Part shown: one piece after another, positions 34,941-42,993 of the stretch
Numbering within the stretch: the first letter of the stretch is position 1
How the letters are laid out: each line of letters opens with the position of its first letter
Assembly: GCF_026153455.1 (NCBI RefSeq)
Contig: NZ_CP110629.1
Coordinates: 4,092,001 to 4,156,000 of the forward strand
From: Marinimicrobium sp. C6131
Lineage (GTDB): Bacteria > Pseudomonadota > Gammaproteobacteria > Pseudomonadales > Cellvibrionaceae
Direction of reading: 5' to 3'
Length of the DNA: 64,000 nucleotides
Notes under the pieces: generated by a model
Told to the model about the DNA's origin: nothing
Seen by the model: the letters and a program-made list of their open reading frames with translations, nothing else
The model's database searches: none
Made by a program: the position numbers and the translations under genes

Positions 34941-36683
34941 TCATAGAAGGCTACTAGATATGCATATGTCGTCTACGTTGACATTACATGTGGCGTTCAT
35001 AAAGAGGTCATACTGCTCCTTTGTTGTTTCTCCAAATGCTCCAGACTCGATATACCTTGCCGCGATGTTGTCGGGTCGGTGAATCGGCATTCTTTCCCCG
35101 ATAGACCTTACCTTTTCATCGTTATTCGTTAACTGGATGATACTGCCGTTCTCCAGAATGTTCCTAAACGTGTTCCAATCATAAAAGTGTATTTCGTCGT
35201 GAGTGTATAAATTGAGGAATGGCTGGTTGTGTAGTACGATGAAATGGCTGTTTTCTGGAGTTGCAGAAAAGGCAGGTGTTCGCTTCAGTCTATCTCTAAT
35301 GCTTTGGTGCATCATGTTGTCCCGTAATACTTTTAGCTGTCTATAGCCTTTCCTGCAGTCATCACCATCATTGGCGAAGAATTTTATTTGCTCCGAGAGA
35401 TAGGTGGGTGTCCAGGTCAATTTATATTTGATTTGAATGAAAAAAAATAGAGATTTTTCGGTGTCATGGAGTATTACGTCAACATCATAGCCAGTTATTG
35501 CGGCTTTCGGGCCCGGTGGGGCGAGCCCCTCATAAGCGGTATAGCCGTAGCGTTGGAGCCCTTTTAGGTGATTCAAAATGTGGTTTTCGAAGGCTTTCGA
35601 TATGCCGTTAATGAATGTGTCTTCAGGGGAGTAGTATTTTGGATGTAGATATCCCATTAACTTCCTGATGCCGTACCTGAATTGTAAAGTCCCTCTGTGA
35701 TAATGATCGCCTTTCAAGGATATGAAGTTGCTTGCGAGTCCAAATTGAGGCGGCTGCTGATCCAGCATTCCGTCAATGAATTCAATTGTTTCATCTGGTA
35801 TAAGTCTTTGCCTATGAATCCAGGATTTTTCGATACGGTCAGAGTGGCGAGACCTTGCTTCGATCAGCACCGCAAGTCCAATGAGATCTCTAATTAATTT
35901 GTACTTTGGTTGCCTCCTGAGCTCACTCGTGAGGCAGCTTTGCGATATAGAGAATGCTTTATCTAATACACGATCTACAGCCTCCACGAAAAGCAGTGGC
36001 GGAATCCGTGTGTTCATGAATGGTTCAAATCGGCTTATTAACCATGCCATGTCTGCCAGCTGTGAGTGGTACTCTAGTAGTTCGGACGCCCAGTAGGTAG
36101 TAATGAACGTAGAAAAAGTGCTGTTTCTATATAAAAGTATACTATTCGAACTTGCCTTGATCCGGTAGAACCGACTCTTTAGAAGCCAGTACACTTCGCT
36201 TAAGTGGTAAAGCGCCCATAGATGTGGGCTTTCTGAAATCGGGAGATCGTAACCTGGGGGAAGTCCTAGGGACTCACTGATGCGGCTGGTGTGATAGCTA
36301 CTTTTGGCCGCATAGTGCGCTAAGAGGAAGGCTTCGGTGAATTCTATATCGCCACCTTCCTTGGAAGTTATAGGGGTTGTTGCTAGGACGTAGTGCTGAG
36401 CGAGGGCGTTTATGCACCTGTCTAGGTTGTGTGGGCTGGGCTCTAAGTCCGTAAGTTTTAATTGTAAAAGTTCTTTTTGGGCTCCTTTTCTGAGCTTTAC
36501 CAATAATTGAGTGAAGATATTTATTAGATCTTCTTCAGAAACAAATCTGCGTAGCATGGGAATTTTGAAAAGTAGTCGGCCTTTTAGGCTCGGCTTCTTG
36601 TAGAGCTGTTCGAGTATTACTCCATTTTTTATCGGATTGTCGATAAACCCCAGTAGGTATTCGCAGTTGTTTTCATAAAGCAT
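34941..36683 (-). CDS. Unrecognised 580-residue protein with a possible D...QxK nuclease core
   Basis: I do not recognise the family. The protein has no signal peptide; the first 350 residues look all-helical. Near the C-terminus, EN at 366-367 (SKAFENHILNHL), then GYDVDVILHD with Asp402, and FFFIQIKYKLTW with Gln417 and Lys419 follow the order E...D...(15 residues)...QxK of a PD-(D/E)xK fold in its Mrr-like QxK form. The gene is visibly richer in A+T than its neighbours and uses many rare codons, which suggests separate acquisition. It converges on the DprA gene and lies between the defence operon and the integrase. A restriction or abortive-infection role is a guess. Confidence 0.7.
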   Translation of the reverse strand: MLYENNCEYLLGFIDNPIKNGVILEQLYKKPSLKGRLLFKIPMLRRFVSEEDLINIFTQLLVKLRKGAQKELLQLKLTDLEPSPHNLDRCINALAQHYVLATTPITSKEGGDIEFTEAFLLAHYAAKSSYHTSRISESLGLPPGYDLPISESPHLWALYHLSEVYWLLKSRFYRIKASSNSILLYRNSTFSTFITTYWASELLEYHSQLADMAWLISRFEPFMNTRIPPLLFVEAVDRVLDKAFSISQSCLTSELRRQPKYKLIRDLIGLAVLIEARSRHSDRIEKSWIHRQRLIPDETIEFIDGMLDQQPPQFGLASNFISLKGDHYHRGTLQFRYGIRKLMGYLHPKYYSPEDTFINGISKAFENHILNHLKGLQRYGYTAYEGLAPPGPKAAITGYDVDVILHDTEKSLFFFIQIKYKLTWTPTYLSEQIKFFANDGDDCRKGYRQLKVLRDNMMHQSIRDRLKRTPAFSATPENSHFIVLHNQPFLNLYTHDEIHFYDWNTFRNILENGSIIQLTNNDEKVRSIGERMPIHRPDNIAARYIESGAFGETTKEQYDLFMNATCNVNVDDICISSSLL

Positions 36684-36911
36684 AGGCGAACTTATTCATT
36701 TTCAGTTTTCACAATAAATTATTCGAATACATCGCGGTAATCTAGCGAGGATACAGAGCTGCGCCGCAGCATTTCGAATAGGCAGAAATCGGGCAATCTC
36801 TTCTATGATGGCTTGAGAAAAGGTTTTACCCAAGAGAGAGACGGTGACATGACGCGATCCAGAATCACTTGCGTTGTGCGGCCCGAGCTTTGGCTCTTGA
36901 GAATAGCTCTG

Positions 36912-38153
36912 TTATCCATTTGCCACCCTTAGAGAAGGGCTTTGACTAGCTGATAGAGAGCCTATCGAAGCCTTTTCGATCTGCTGACTCCAAACCTCCA
37001 TGAGTTCTCTTCGGGATTCCAGGTAGTCTGTCCGGTTGTAGTCGCCACGCACGCTGCTATCGACGTGTGCCAAGCACACCTCAATCAGCTCCGGGTCCTG
37101 CCGCATTTCATTCAGTACGGTGCTGGCCAATGCCCTCAAGCCGTGGCTGACAAGCTTACCCCCATAGCCCATCCGCTTAAGCGCCATATTGGCGGTTTGG
37201 CTATTGGTGTGGGTTCGTGGGTTGCGGTCAGATGGAAACAGGTGCTCCCGGTGTCCACTGATCGGTTTTAACGCTTCCAGCAGCGCCAGGCTTTGCTCCG
37301 TTAGTGGCACTATGTGCTCTTTCCGCTTTTTCATTCGCTCGGCAGGTATTGTCCATAACTGCTTCTCGAAGTCGATTTCTTCCCAGCGGGCGCCTGCCGC
37401 TTCCGACGGGCGTGTCATGGTATGCAGCTGCCATTCGATCAGCAAGCGAGTGACTCGCTTAATGCTGGCGTTGGCGATGGTTTGTACCAGCTCCGGCAAT
37501 TCTTCCGGCTTGATGGTGGGCATATTCTTCTTCTTGGGTTTTAGGAAGGCCTCTCTTATGCCGCTGAGCGGGTTGGTTGGTAAGTACCCACTATTTGTGG
37601 CGTGGGTCATGATTTCGTTTAGCCGCTGGCACAGGCGCTTGACGGTTTCGAGGCTGCCTTTGGCTTCAATAGGGCGCAGGACGTCAATCACTTGGGGGGC
37701 GCTAACGTCGGTAATCGGTGTGTGGGCCAGCTTGGGGAAAATGTGGATCTCCAGTGACTTCCAGGAGTCGGCTGCATGGTCGGCGGTTACACGGGACTTC
37801 TTCAGCTCAATCCACTCTTCGGCGACCTTGCGCAAGGTGTTGCTGGTCTCCAGCTTCCTTTGCAGTGCTTCTTTGTCTCGGTGCGCTTTGGGGTCGATAC
37901 CCTGGGCAACGAGTGCGCGGCTCTCTTTGGTTTTTTCGCGAGCTTGGGCAAGGCTGATTTCGGGGTACCTACCCAGCCCCATGTTGACTCGTTTCTTGGA
38001 GATGGGGTGACGGTAGTTGAAGTTCCACAGGCGCGAGCCGTTGGTGCGCACGCGGAGTTGAAGGCCACCCCCATCGGACAGGACGTAGTCTTTGTCTCGA
38101 GGCTTGGCGGCGGCGACCTGCTTGGCCTTCAGGGTGGTGGTGTAGGTGCTCAT
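36912..38153 (-). CDS. P4-type tyrosine integrase of the ssrA island
   Basis: A 413-residue site-specific recombinase. The N-terminus has the DUF4102 arm-binding domain (YVLSDGGGLQLRVRTNGSRLW, VNMGLGRYPEISLAQARE), then a SAM-like core-binding domain. The catalytic part shows Arg in LHTMTRPSEAAGARW, HGLRALASTVLNE (HxxR), the His in CLAHVD and the Tyr in RGDYNRTDYLESRR. I chose ATG 38151-38153; an in-frame start 42 bp upstream is less typical. It reads away from ssrA and lies about 190 bp from the tmRNA 3' end, the usual place for an integrase that targets tmRNA. Confidence 0.93.
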   Translation of the reverse strand: MSTYTTTLKAKQVAAAKPRDKDYVLSDGGGLQLRVRTNGSRLWNFNYRHPISKKRVNMGLGRYPEISLAQAREKTKESRALVAQGIDPKAHRDKEALQRKLETSNTLRKVAEEWIELKKSRVTADHAADSWKSLEIHIFPKLAHTPITDVSAPQVIDVLRPIEAKGSLETVKRLCQRLNEIMTHATNSGYLPTNPLSGIREAFLKPKKKNMPTIKPEELPELVQTIANASIKRVTRLLIEWQLHTMTRPSEAAGARWEEIDFEKQLWTIPAERMKKRKEHIVPLTEQSLALLEALKPISGHREHLFPSDRNPRTHTNSQTANMALKRMGYGGKLVSHGLRALASTVLNEMRQDPELIEVCLAHVDSSVRGDYNRTDYLESRRELMEVWSQQIEKASIGSLSASQSPSLRVANG

Positions 38154-38301
38154 TGGGTATTCCAGACTGCCATTTGGTATTCCAAAATATAGCATTGGGC
38201 GCCTTGGAATACCACTTGGAATACCTGGGGTGTCGGTTGTTGCTGGATCTTATCGGACGTTAATGGACTGAAAAACCACGTAACTGCTTGATTTTAGGCA
38301 C

Positions 38302-38327
38302 AAAAAAAGACGTCCTAGGACGTCTTT
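38302..38327 (-). terminator. Rho-independent terminator after ssrA
   Basis: The 22-bp perfect palindrome at 38306-38327 (AAAGACGTCC and its mirror) is followed on the minus strand by a run of T (38308 down to 38302). It is 12 bp past the tmRNA 3' end. Because the attachment point is expected inside the tmRNA end, this terminator may have been supplied by the island. Confidence 0.85.
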
Positions 38328-38338
38328 AGATGTGGTGA

Positions 38339-38375
38339 TGGTGGAGCCGGGGGGAGTTGAACCCCCGTCCGCCGG
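38339..38375. other. Probable attachment site (tmRNA 3' end)
   Basis: The last 37 bases of ssrA, including the T-arm and the CCA end, are the usual core for integrases of this type. Here they form the junction between the island and the chromosome. No second copy is visible elsewhere in the window, so the other att site must be outside it or too short to see by eye. Confidence 0.5.
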
Positions 38376-38695
38376 TACTCCGCTCTTGGCTCTACATGCT
38401 TAGTTTCCGTTTATTGATTTAGCCTCTTACAGCCCAACGGGCAGGACGTAAGACGCGATCCTGTTTAGGTTTTAACGGATCCGCCACAGGCGAGCTTCAC
38501 CGCGATCCAGTTCTGTTTGACAGTCAATAACGCGGTACTGGCACCTTGCTATTGACCGCTAGCGGGGTTTAGGCCGCTAGAGCGTAGTTGTCGTCGTTGG
38601 CAACTATTAAGTTGCAGCTTTGGATTAACGTGATTGGCTGCCATCACGACATGCACCTTGAGTTTCGTTACCGGCGTCGAATCCAAATCGGCCCC
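38339..38695 (-). ncRNA. ssrA: Transfer-messenger RNA (ssrA)
   Basis: The minus strand runs from GGGGCCGATTTGGATTCGAC (5' end at 38695) to GGTTCAACTCCCCCCGGCTC plus CACCA at 38339. The ends pair as an acceptor stem (GGGGCCG with CGGCTCC) and CCA is encoded. The tag frame at 38601-38569 reads Ala-resume then NDDNYALAA and stop, giving ANDDNYALAA, the Pseudomonas-type proteolysis tag. It rescues stalled ribosomes and marks the product for degradation. The length of 357 bases is normal for a one-piece tmRNA. Confidence 0.97.
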
Positions 38696-38804
38696 GTAAA
38701 GGGGAATTTGGTCGCGTCGGGCAGAGTACCAGTCAATCTGGCCGAACCCTGACCCTGCGATTCATGGGACTACCGGAAAAGCCGGAAGTTCCAGAATTGC
38801 GAGC

Positions 38805-38833
38805 ATTGTAGGGCCGCTTGAGGGGTAACGCAA
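38805..38833 (-). promoter_or_regulatory. Predicted promoter of ssrA
   Basis: On the minus strand TTGCGT (38833-38828) and TACAAT (38810-38805) are separated by 17 bp. This would start a precursor about 100 bases upstream of the mature tmRNA 5' end, consistent with processing by RNase P. The site lies in the short gap after the OmpA gene. Confidence 0.6.
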
Positions 38834-38877
38834 GGTCACATGACCCTCAAACGGCCGGTTTCTTCTTTTCGCGCGTC

Positions 38878-40023
38878 TCACTCCCGGGTTTCGGTGCGGG
38901 TCACATCGGCGTTGATCTCCGCGACGACGCGGCGGTTCCGCTCCCGACCGGCAGCGGTGGCGTTGTCGGCGATGGGGCGCTCCTCCCCATAACCCACGGC
39001 CTCTACCCGGTCGGCGGACAAGCCAAAGCGTTCAATCAACACGTTGCGGACCGCTTCGGCCCGGCGTTGGGACAGTTGTTGGTTGTAGGCGGCGGCGCCG
39101 CTGCTGTCGGTGTGGCCCTCGACGGTGACCCGGGTCTGGTCGAACTGACGCATAAAGTCGGCAACCTGCTGCACCTCGGGCATGAACGGCTCACGAACCT
39201 CGGCGCTGTTGGTTTCGAACTGTACCCGCATCTCGATGGACACCGACTCGGTCAGCTCAACCGGGCAGCCTTGATCGTCCACCCGGTACTGGCGGGCGGT
39301 ATCGGGGCAGTTGTCCCGGTGATCCGGCACGCCGTCGCGGTCGCTGTCCAGAGCGCAGCCGCGGGCATCGACGCGCAGCCCTTCGGGCGTATCGGGACAC
39401 TGGTCCCGGGTATCGACCACCCCGTCGTTGTCGCTATCCTGTGGTGTGGTTGGGGCGGGTTCGGGCGTGGTTGACCGCGCTGGGCGATCGTCATAACCGA
39501 ACAGGAAGCTCAGGCCGGTACTGATGGCAAAGTCGGTGTGCTCTGCGTCCAGGTTGTTGAACAGGCGCATATCGGTGCGCCACAGCCAGCGTTTGGACAA
39601 CTGGTATTTGACCCCGACGCCGGCATTGACCAGGGTGTCATTCTGGGCGCGGGCCAGGTTGGGCCCCGACAGCTCCTGGTCGCCAACGCCGAAGGCAACG
39701 TAAGGGCGCGCGCGCTGATTGCGGTCGGCCAGATGATAGAGGGCGTCGAGGCGATACTGTTCGCCGTCGATGTCCACCCCGGTTTCACTCTGTTCGGTGT
39801 CGAATTGCGAGGCCATCAACTCCAGCCCCCAGCGCTCGCCCAGGTTCATCCCCAGACCGAGCTGATAGTGACCGCTATCTTCCAGCGGCGTGTCGAATAC
39901 GGTGCGCCCCACACCACCATGGAGCTCGAAGGTCGGGTGATGCGGATCGTGGTTGTCGGCGAGGGAAAGTGGTGCTGAGGCGAGAGCCAGTACTGTTAGC
40001 GGGATTCCAAATTTAAGCGCCAT
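38878..40023 (-). CDS. OmpA-family outer membrane protein with thrombospondin-3 repeats
   Basis: This 381-residue protein has a signal peptide (MALKFGIPLTVLALASAPLSLA), an N-terminal eight-stranded barrel (about 25-195), two calcium-binding TSP3-type repeats (DSDNDGVVDTRDQCPDTPEG; DSDRDGVPDHRDNCPDTARQ) and a peptidoglycan-binding OmpA domain (VEGHTDSSGAAAYNQQLSQRRA, VEAVGYGEERPIADNATAAGR, then RNRRV). I chose ATG 40021-40023, preceded by AGGAGAGA, over an upstream in-frame start without signal-peptide character. It anchors the outer membrane to the cell wall. As the first gene right of ssrA it marks the start of ordinary chromosome. Confidence 0.9.
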   Translation of the reverse strand: MALKFGIPLTVLALASAPLSLADNHDPHHPTFELHGGVGRTVFDTPLEDSGHYQLGLGMNLGERWGLELMASQFDTEQSETGVDIDGEQYRLDALYHLADRNQRARPYVAFGVGDQELSGPNLARAQNDTLVNAGVGVKYQLSKRWLWRTDMRLFNNLDAEHTDFAISTGLSFLFGYDDRPARSTTPEPAPTTPQDSDNDGVVDTRDQCPDTPEGLRVDARGCALDSDRDGVPDHRDNCPDTARQYRVDDQGCPVELTESVSIEMRVQFETNSAEVREPFMPEVQQVADFMRQFDQTRVTVEGHTDSSGAAAYNQQLSQRRAEAVRNVLIERFGLSADRVEAVGYGEERPIADNATAAGRERNRRVVAEINADVTRTETRE

Positions 40024-40165
40024 AAAAGTCTCTCCTGAGTGATTCCGTGGCAAGTGATACCTGCTGAGTGTAGCAGGCTTTATCGACAATCCGTGTATGG
40101 GGATTAAACAACGTGATTCAAGTCACTCCCTCGTCAGACCCGGATCATGGTATCCCCGCCTGTTG

Positions 40166-40861
40166 CTATACGCTCAAGTATTTCTGTACCAGATTGTCGT
40201 CCAAAGACGCGATGACGCCAGAAGCCTGGGTGTGGCCTTTCTCCATGATAAAAAAGTCATCGGCGACCTTGCGGGCGAACGGCAACTTCTGTTCAACCAG
40301 TAGGACGGTGAGCCCCAACTCCCGGTTCAGCGTACCAATCACATTGCCAATGTCGCGCACGATATTGGGCTGAATGCCCTCGGTAGGCTCGTCCAGAAGC
40401 AGAACTTTCGGGTCCAGCACCAGAGCCCGACCGATGGCCAGTTGCTGTTGCTGACCGCCGGACAGGTCGCCCCCCCGGCGGTGGCGCATATCGAGCAGTA
40501 CCGGAAACAACTCGTAGATATGATCCGGGACTTTCGTCTGGCCGTCGCCCCGTGCACCCAGAGAGATTTTGAGATTTTCCTCGACGGTCAGTTGCGGGAA
40601 GATTTCCCGGCCCTGGGGGACGTAGCCAATACCGGCCCGGGCACGGGCTTCGGTGGAGAGTTTACTGATGTCTTTGCCGTTTAGCCGGATACTGCCTTCG
40701 GCAATGGGCAGTAGACCGGTGATGCATTTGAGTAGGGTGGTTTTGCCCACCCCATTGCGGCCGAGCAGACAGCCGCAGGTGCCTTCGCGGACTTCCAGGG
40801 AGAGGTCCCAGAGGATGTGGCTTTGGCCATAGTATTGATTGACGTTTTCGATGGTCAGCAC
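40166..40861 (-). CDS. urtE: Urea ABC transporter ATP-binding protein UrtE
   Basis: This 231-residue ATPase of the branched-chain-amino-acid (LivF) type has Walker A GRNGVGKTT, signature LSGGQQQQLAIGRALVLDPK and Walker B LLLDEPTEGIQP. It energises urea uptake with UrtD. The start is GTG 40861 with GGAGACC upstream. It is the last gene of the urtABCDE operon, 131 bp from urtD; that gap holds a dispersed-repeat-like element. Confidence 0.93.
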   Translation of the reverse strand: MLTIENVNQYYGQSHILWDLSLEVREGTCGCLLGRNGVGKTTLLKCITGLLPIAEGSIRLNGKDISKLSTEARARAGIGYVPQGREIFPQLTVEENLKISLGARGDGQTKVPDHIYELFPVLLDMRHRRGGDLSGGQQQQLAIGRALVLDPKVLLLDEPTEGIQPNIVRDIGNVIGTLNRELGLTVLLVEQKLPFARKVADDFFIMEKGHTQASGVIASLDDNLVQKYLSV

Positions 40862-40912
40862 GGGGGGTCTCCGTAGTTACAGTCCAGGTCGTTGGTTGTT
40901 TTAGGGGGTATT

Positions 40913-40960
40913 TACGGCGGATGCGCTGCGCTCCGAATCGTCGGACCGATCCGCCCTACG
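40913..40960. repeat. Dispersed palindromic repeat-like element between urtD and urtE
   Basis: TACGGCGGAT at 40913-40922 and ATCCGCCCTACG at 40949-40960 form the ends of an imperfect hairpin with a GC-rich centre. This resembles the 'TAGGGCGGAT...ATCCGCCCTA' intergenic repeats scattered through many gammaproteobacterial genomes. Only one copy is in the window, so the repeat nature is recognised from its form and not from copies seen here. Confidence 0.5.
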
Positions 40961-40992
40961 CTACCTAATGGCGGTATCCGCCGTTACCCACA

Positions 40993-41817
40993 CTATTCAC
41001 CCAAATACACTTCGATGACTTTCGGGTTGTTCTGCACCTGGTCCATGGTGCCTTCGGCCAACACCGAGCCCTGGTGCAACACCGTCACCTGTCGGGCGAT
41101 GGAGCGCACAAAGGCCATATCGTGCTCCACCACAATCACCGAGTGGTCACCGGCGAGGGAGGTCAGCAGTTCGGCGGTGCGTTCGGTTTCCTCGCCGGTC
41201 ATCCCGGCTACGGGTTCATCCACCAGTAGAACCCGGGGGCTCTGCATCAGCAGCATGCCGATTTCCAGCCATTGTTTCTGACCGTGGGAAAGCAGACCGG
41301 CGGGGCGTTGAACCTCTGACACTAAACCGATCTTGCGCACAACGGAATCAATACGATCCTGCTGTTCGCCGTTCAAGGATCGGGTCAGGGTGAACCAGAC
41401 CCGCTTGTCGGCGGCGGTGGCGAGCTCCAGGTTTTCGTACACCGTCAGGGCTTCAAAAATGGTCGGTTTCTGAAATTTCCGGCCGATGCCGCCCCGGGCA
41501 ATCTGATGTTCTGACAAGTCCAGTAGGTCAATCTGTTGCCCAAAGTAAACGCTGCCCTCGTCGGGCCGGGTTTTCCCGGTAATCACATCCATCATGGTGG
41601 TCTTGCCAGCCCCGTTGGGGCCGATGATGCAGCGCAGCTCGCCGTCGTCCACATACAGGTTCAGGTTGTTCAGCGCCTTGAACCCGTCAAAGCTGACCGT
41701 CACGCCCTCAACGTACAGGATCGGACCGTGACTGGTATCCAGGGGTTTACCAAAGTTCGGATCCCGTTTGGGAAGTGCCCGTTGACTGAATTGATGGGCT
41801 TGCTTGATCAGGTTCAT
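40993..41817 (-). CDS. urtD: Urea ABC transporter ATP-binding protein UrtD
   Basis: This 274-residue ATPase of the LivG type has Walker A GPNGAGKTTMMDVITGKTRP, signature LLSHGQKQWLEIGMLLMQSP and Walker B VLLVDEPVAGM. An N-terminal extension of about 30 residues (HQFSQRALPKRDPNFGKPLD) before the core is usual in UrtD. The ATG overlaps the urtC stop (ATGA at 41817-41814), so they are translationally coupled. Confidence 0.95.
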   Translation of the reverse strand: MNLIKQAHQFSQRALPKRDPNFGKPLDTSHGPILYVEGVTVSFDGFKALNNLNLYVDDGELRCIIGPNGAGKTTMMDVITGKTRPDEGSVYFGQQIDLLDLSEHQIARGGIGRKFQKPTIFEALTVYENLELATAADKRVWFTLTRSLNGEQQDRIDSVVRKIGLVSEVQRPAGLLSHGQKQWLEIGMLLMQSPRVLLVDEPVAGMTGEETERTAELLTSLAGDHSVIVVEHDMAFVRSIARQVTVLHQGSVLAEGTMDQVQNNPKVIEVYLGE

Positions 41818-42959
41818 GGCGCCTCCTTGGATTCGGTCGGCTGGCGGGCATCGGTCTGGGGCTCGGTCTTGTTACCTTTGCGCTTGAGGCGATCAAACAG
41901 ACCCACCAGGCCCTTGGGCAGAATCAAGGTGACAATCACAAACAGGGCGCCGAGCACAAACAGCCAACTTTCCGGGGACCAGGTGGTAAACAGGGTTTTG
42001 GCGTAGTTCACCGAGAAGGCACCAATGATGGCACCGTACAAGGTACCGCGTCCGCCGGTTGCCACCCACACGACCAATTCGATGGAATTCAGCGGTGAGA
42101 ATTCGCCGGGATTGATAATGCCAACCTGCGGAACGTAGAGTGCACCGGCAACACCCGCGAGCATGGCGGAGAACACGAACAGCCACAGCTTGTAAGCTTC
42201 CACCTTGTAACCACAGAATCGCGTTCGGCTCTCGGCATCGCGGATGGAGACAATCACCCGCCCCATACGAGAGGTGACGATATACCGGCAGGCCAGATAG
42301 CCGAGTATGAGCATTACGGCTGAAGCGATAAACAGACTGTTTCGGGTGCCTTTGGCGCTGACTGAGTGACCCAGAAGGTCCTTGAAGTCGGTCAGGCCGT
42401 TGTTGCCACCAAAGCCCATTTCGTTGCGGAAGAACGCCAACATCAGGGCGTAGGTAAGGGCCTGAGTGATGATCGCAAAATAGACGCCCGTCACCCGCGA
42501 ACGAAACGCGAGCCAGCCAAACACCAGGGCCAGCAGGCCCGGAACGATCAGTACCATCAGCGCGGCAAACCAGAACATATCGAAGCCGAGCCAGTACCAG
42601 GGCAGGCTGTCCCAGTTCAGAAACACCATAAAGTCCGGCAGGTCGGGATTGCCGTACTGGCCCCGATCACCAATCTGGCGCATCAGATACATGCCCATGG
42701 CGTAGCCGCCCAGGGCGAAAAAGGCACCGTGGCCCAGAGACAGAATGCCGGCGTAGCCCCAGATCAGATCCACAGACAGGGCCAGCAACGCGAAGCACAG
42801 AAATTTGCCGATCAGGGTGACCAAGTATGTGGAGATGTAGAACGGCGAGCTCTCGGGCACCAGCATATTGCACACCGGAACGATCACTGCCATCAGGGCC
42901 ACCAGCCCCAACACCAGCATGCCGCCCCGATCACTGAGTAGTAAACGTTGTGTCAACAT
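41814..42959 (-). CDS. urtC: Urea ABC transporter permease UrtC
   Basis: This 381-residue inner-membrane permease of the LivM type has about ten helices, with SVDLIWGYAGILSLGHGAFF, the EAA-like loop RTRFCGYKVEAYKLWLFVFS and the C-terminal GKTLFTTWSPESW-like region (NYAKTLFTTWSPESWLFVLG). It forms the urea channel together with UrtB. It ends in a charged tail (DARQPTESKEAP) that overlaps urtD by 4 bp. The gap to urtB is 34 bp. Confidence 0.95.
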   Translation of the reverse strand: MLTQRLLLSDRGGMLVLGLVALMAVIVPVCNMLVPESSPFYISTYLVTLIGKFLCFALLALSVDLIWGYAGILSLGHGAFFALGGYAMGMYLMRQIGDRGQYGNPDLPDFMVFLNWDSLPWYWLGFDMFWFAALMVLIVPGLLALVFGWLAFRSRVTGVYFAIITQALTYALMLAFFRNEMGFGGNNGLTDFKDLLGHSVSAKGTRNSLFIASAVMLILGYLACRYIVTSRMGRVIVSIRDAESRTRFCGYKVEAYKLWLFVFSAMLAGVAGALYVPQVGIINPGEFSPLNSIELVVWVATGGRGTLYGAIIGAFSVNYAKTLFTTWSPESWLFVLGALFVIVTLILPKGLVGLFDRLKRKGNKTEPQTDARQPTESKEAP

Positions 42960-42993
42960 AAGCGTCTCTCAAAACCTTTCAGCAGGGCAGGGG

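Larger units (their letters stand above)
1..38339. mobile_element. Probable genomic island at ssrA (left end outside the window)
   Basis: The region between the window start and the 3' end of ssrA carries a P4-type integrase next to the tmRNA 3' end, a RadC/YqaJ/DUF932 block typical of integrated elements, a defence locus, and several metal-resistance operons. This is the usual make-up of an island integrated at tmRNA. The right boundary is set by the tmRNA 3' end. I found no second copy of that end in the window, so the left boundary is unknown. It is inference that the metal operons belong to the same element as the integrase; more than one nested element is possible. Confidence 0.55.
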
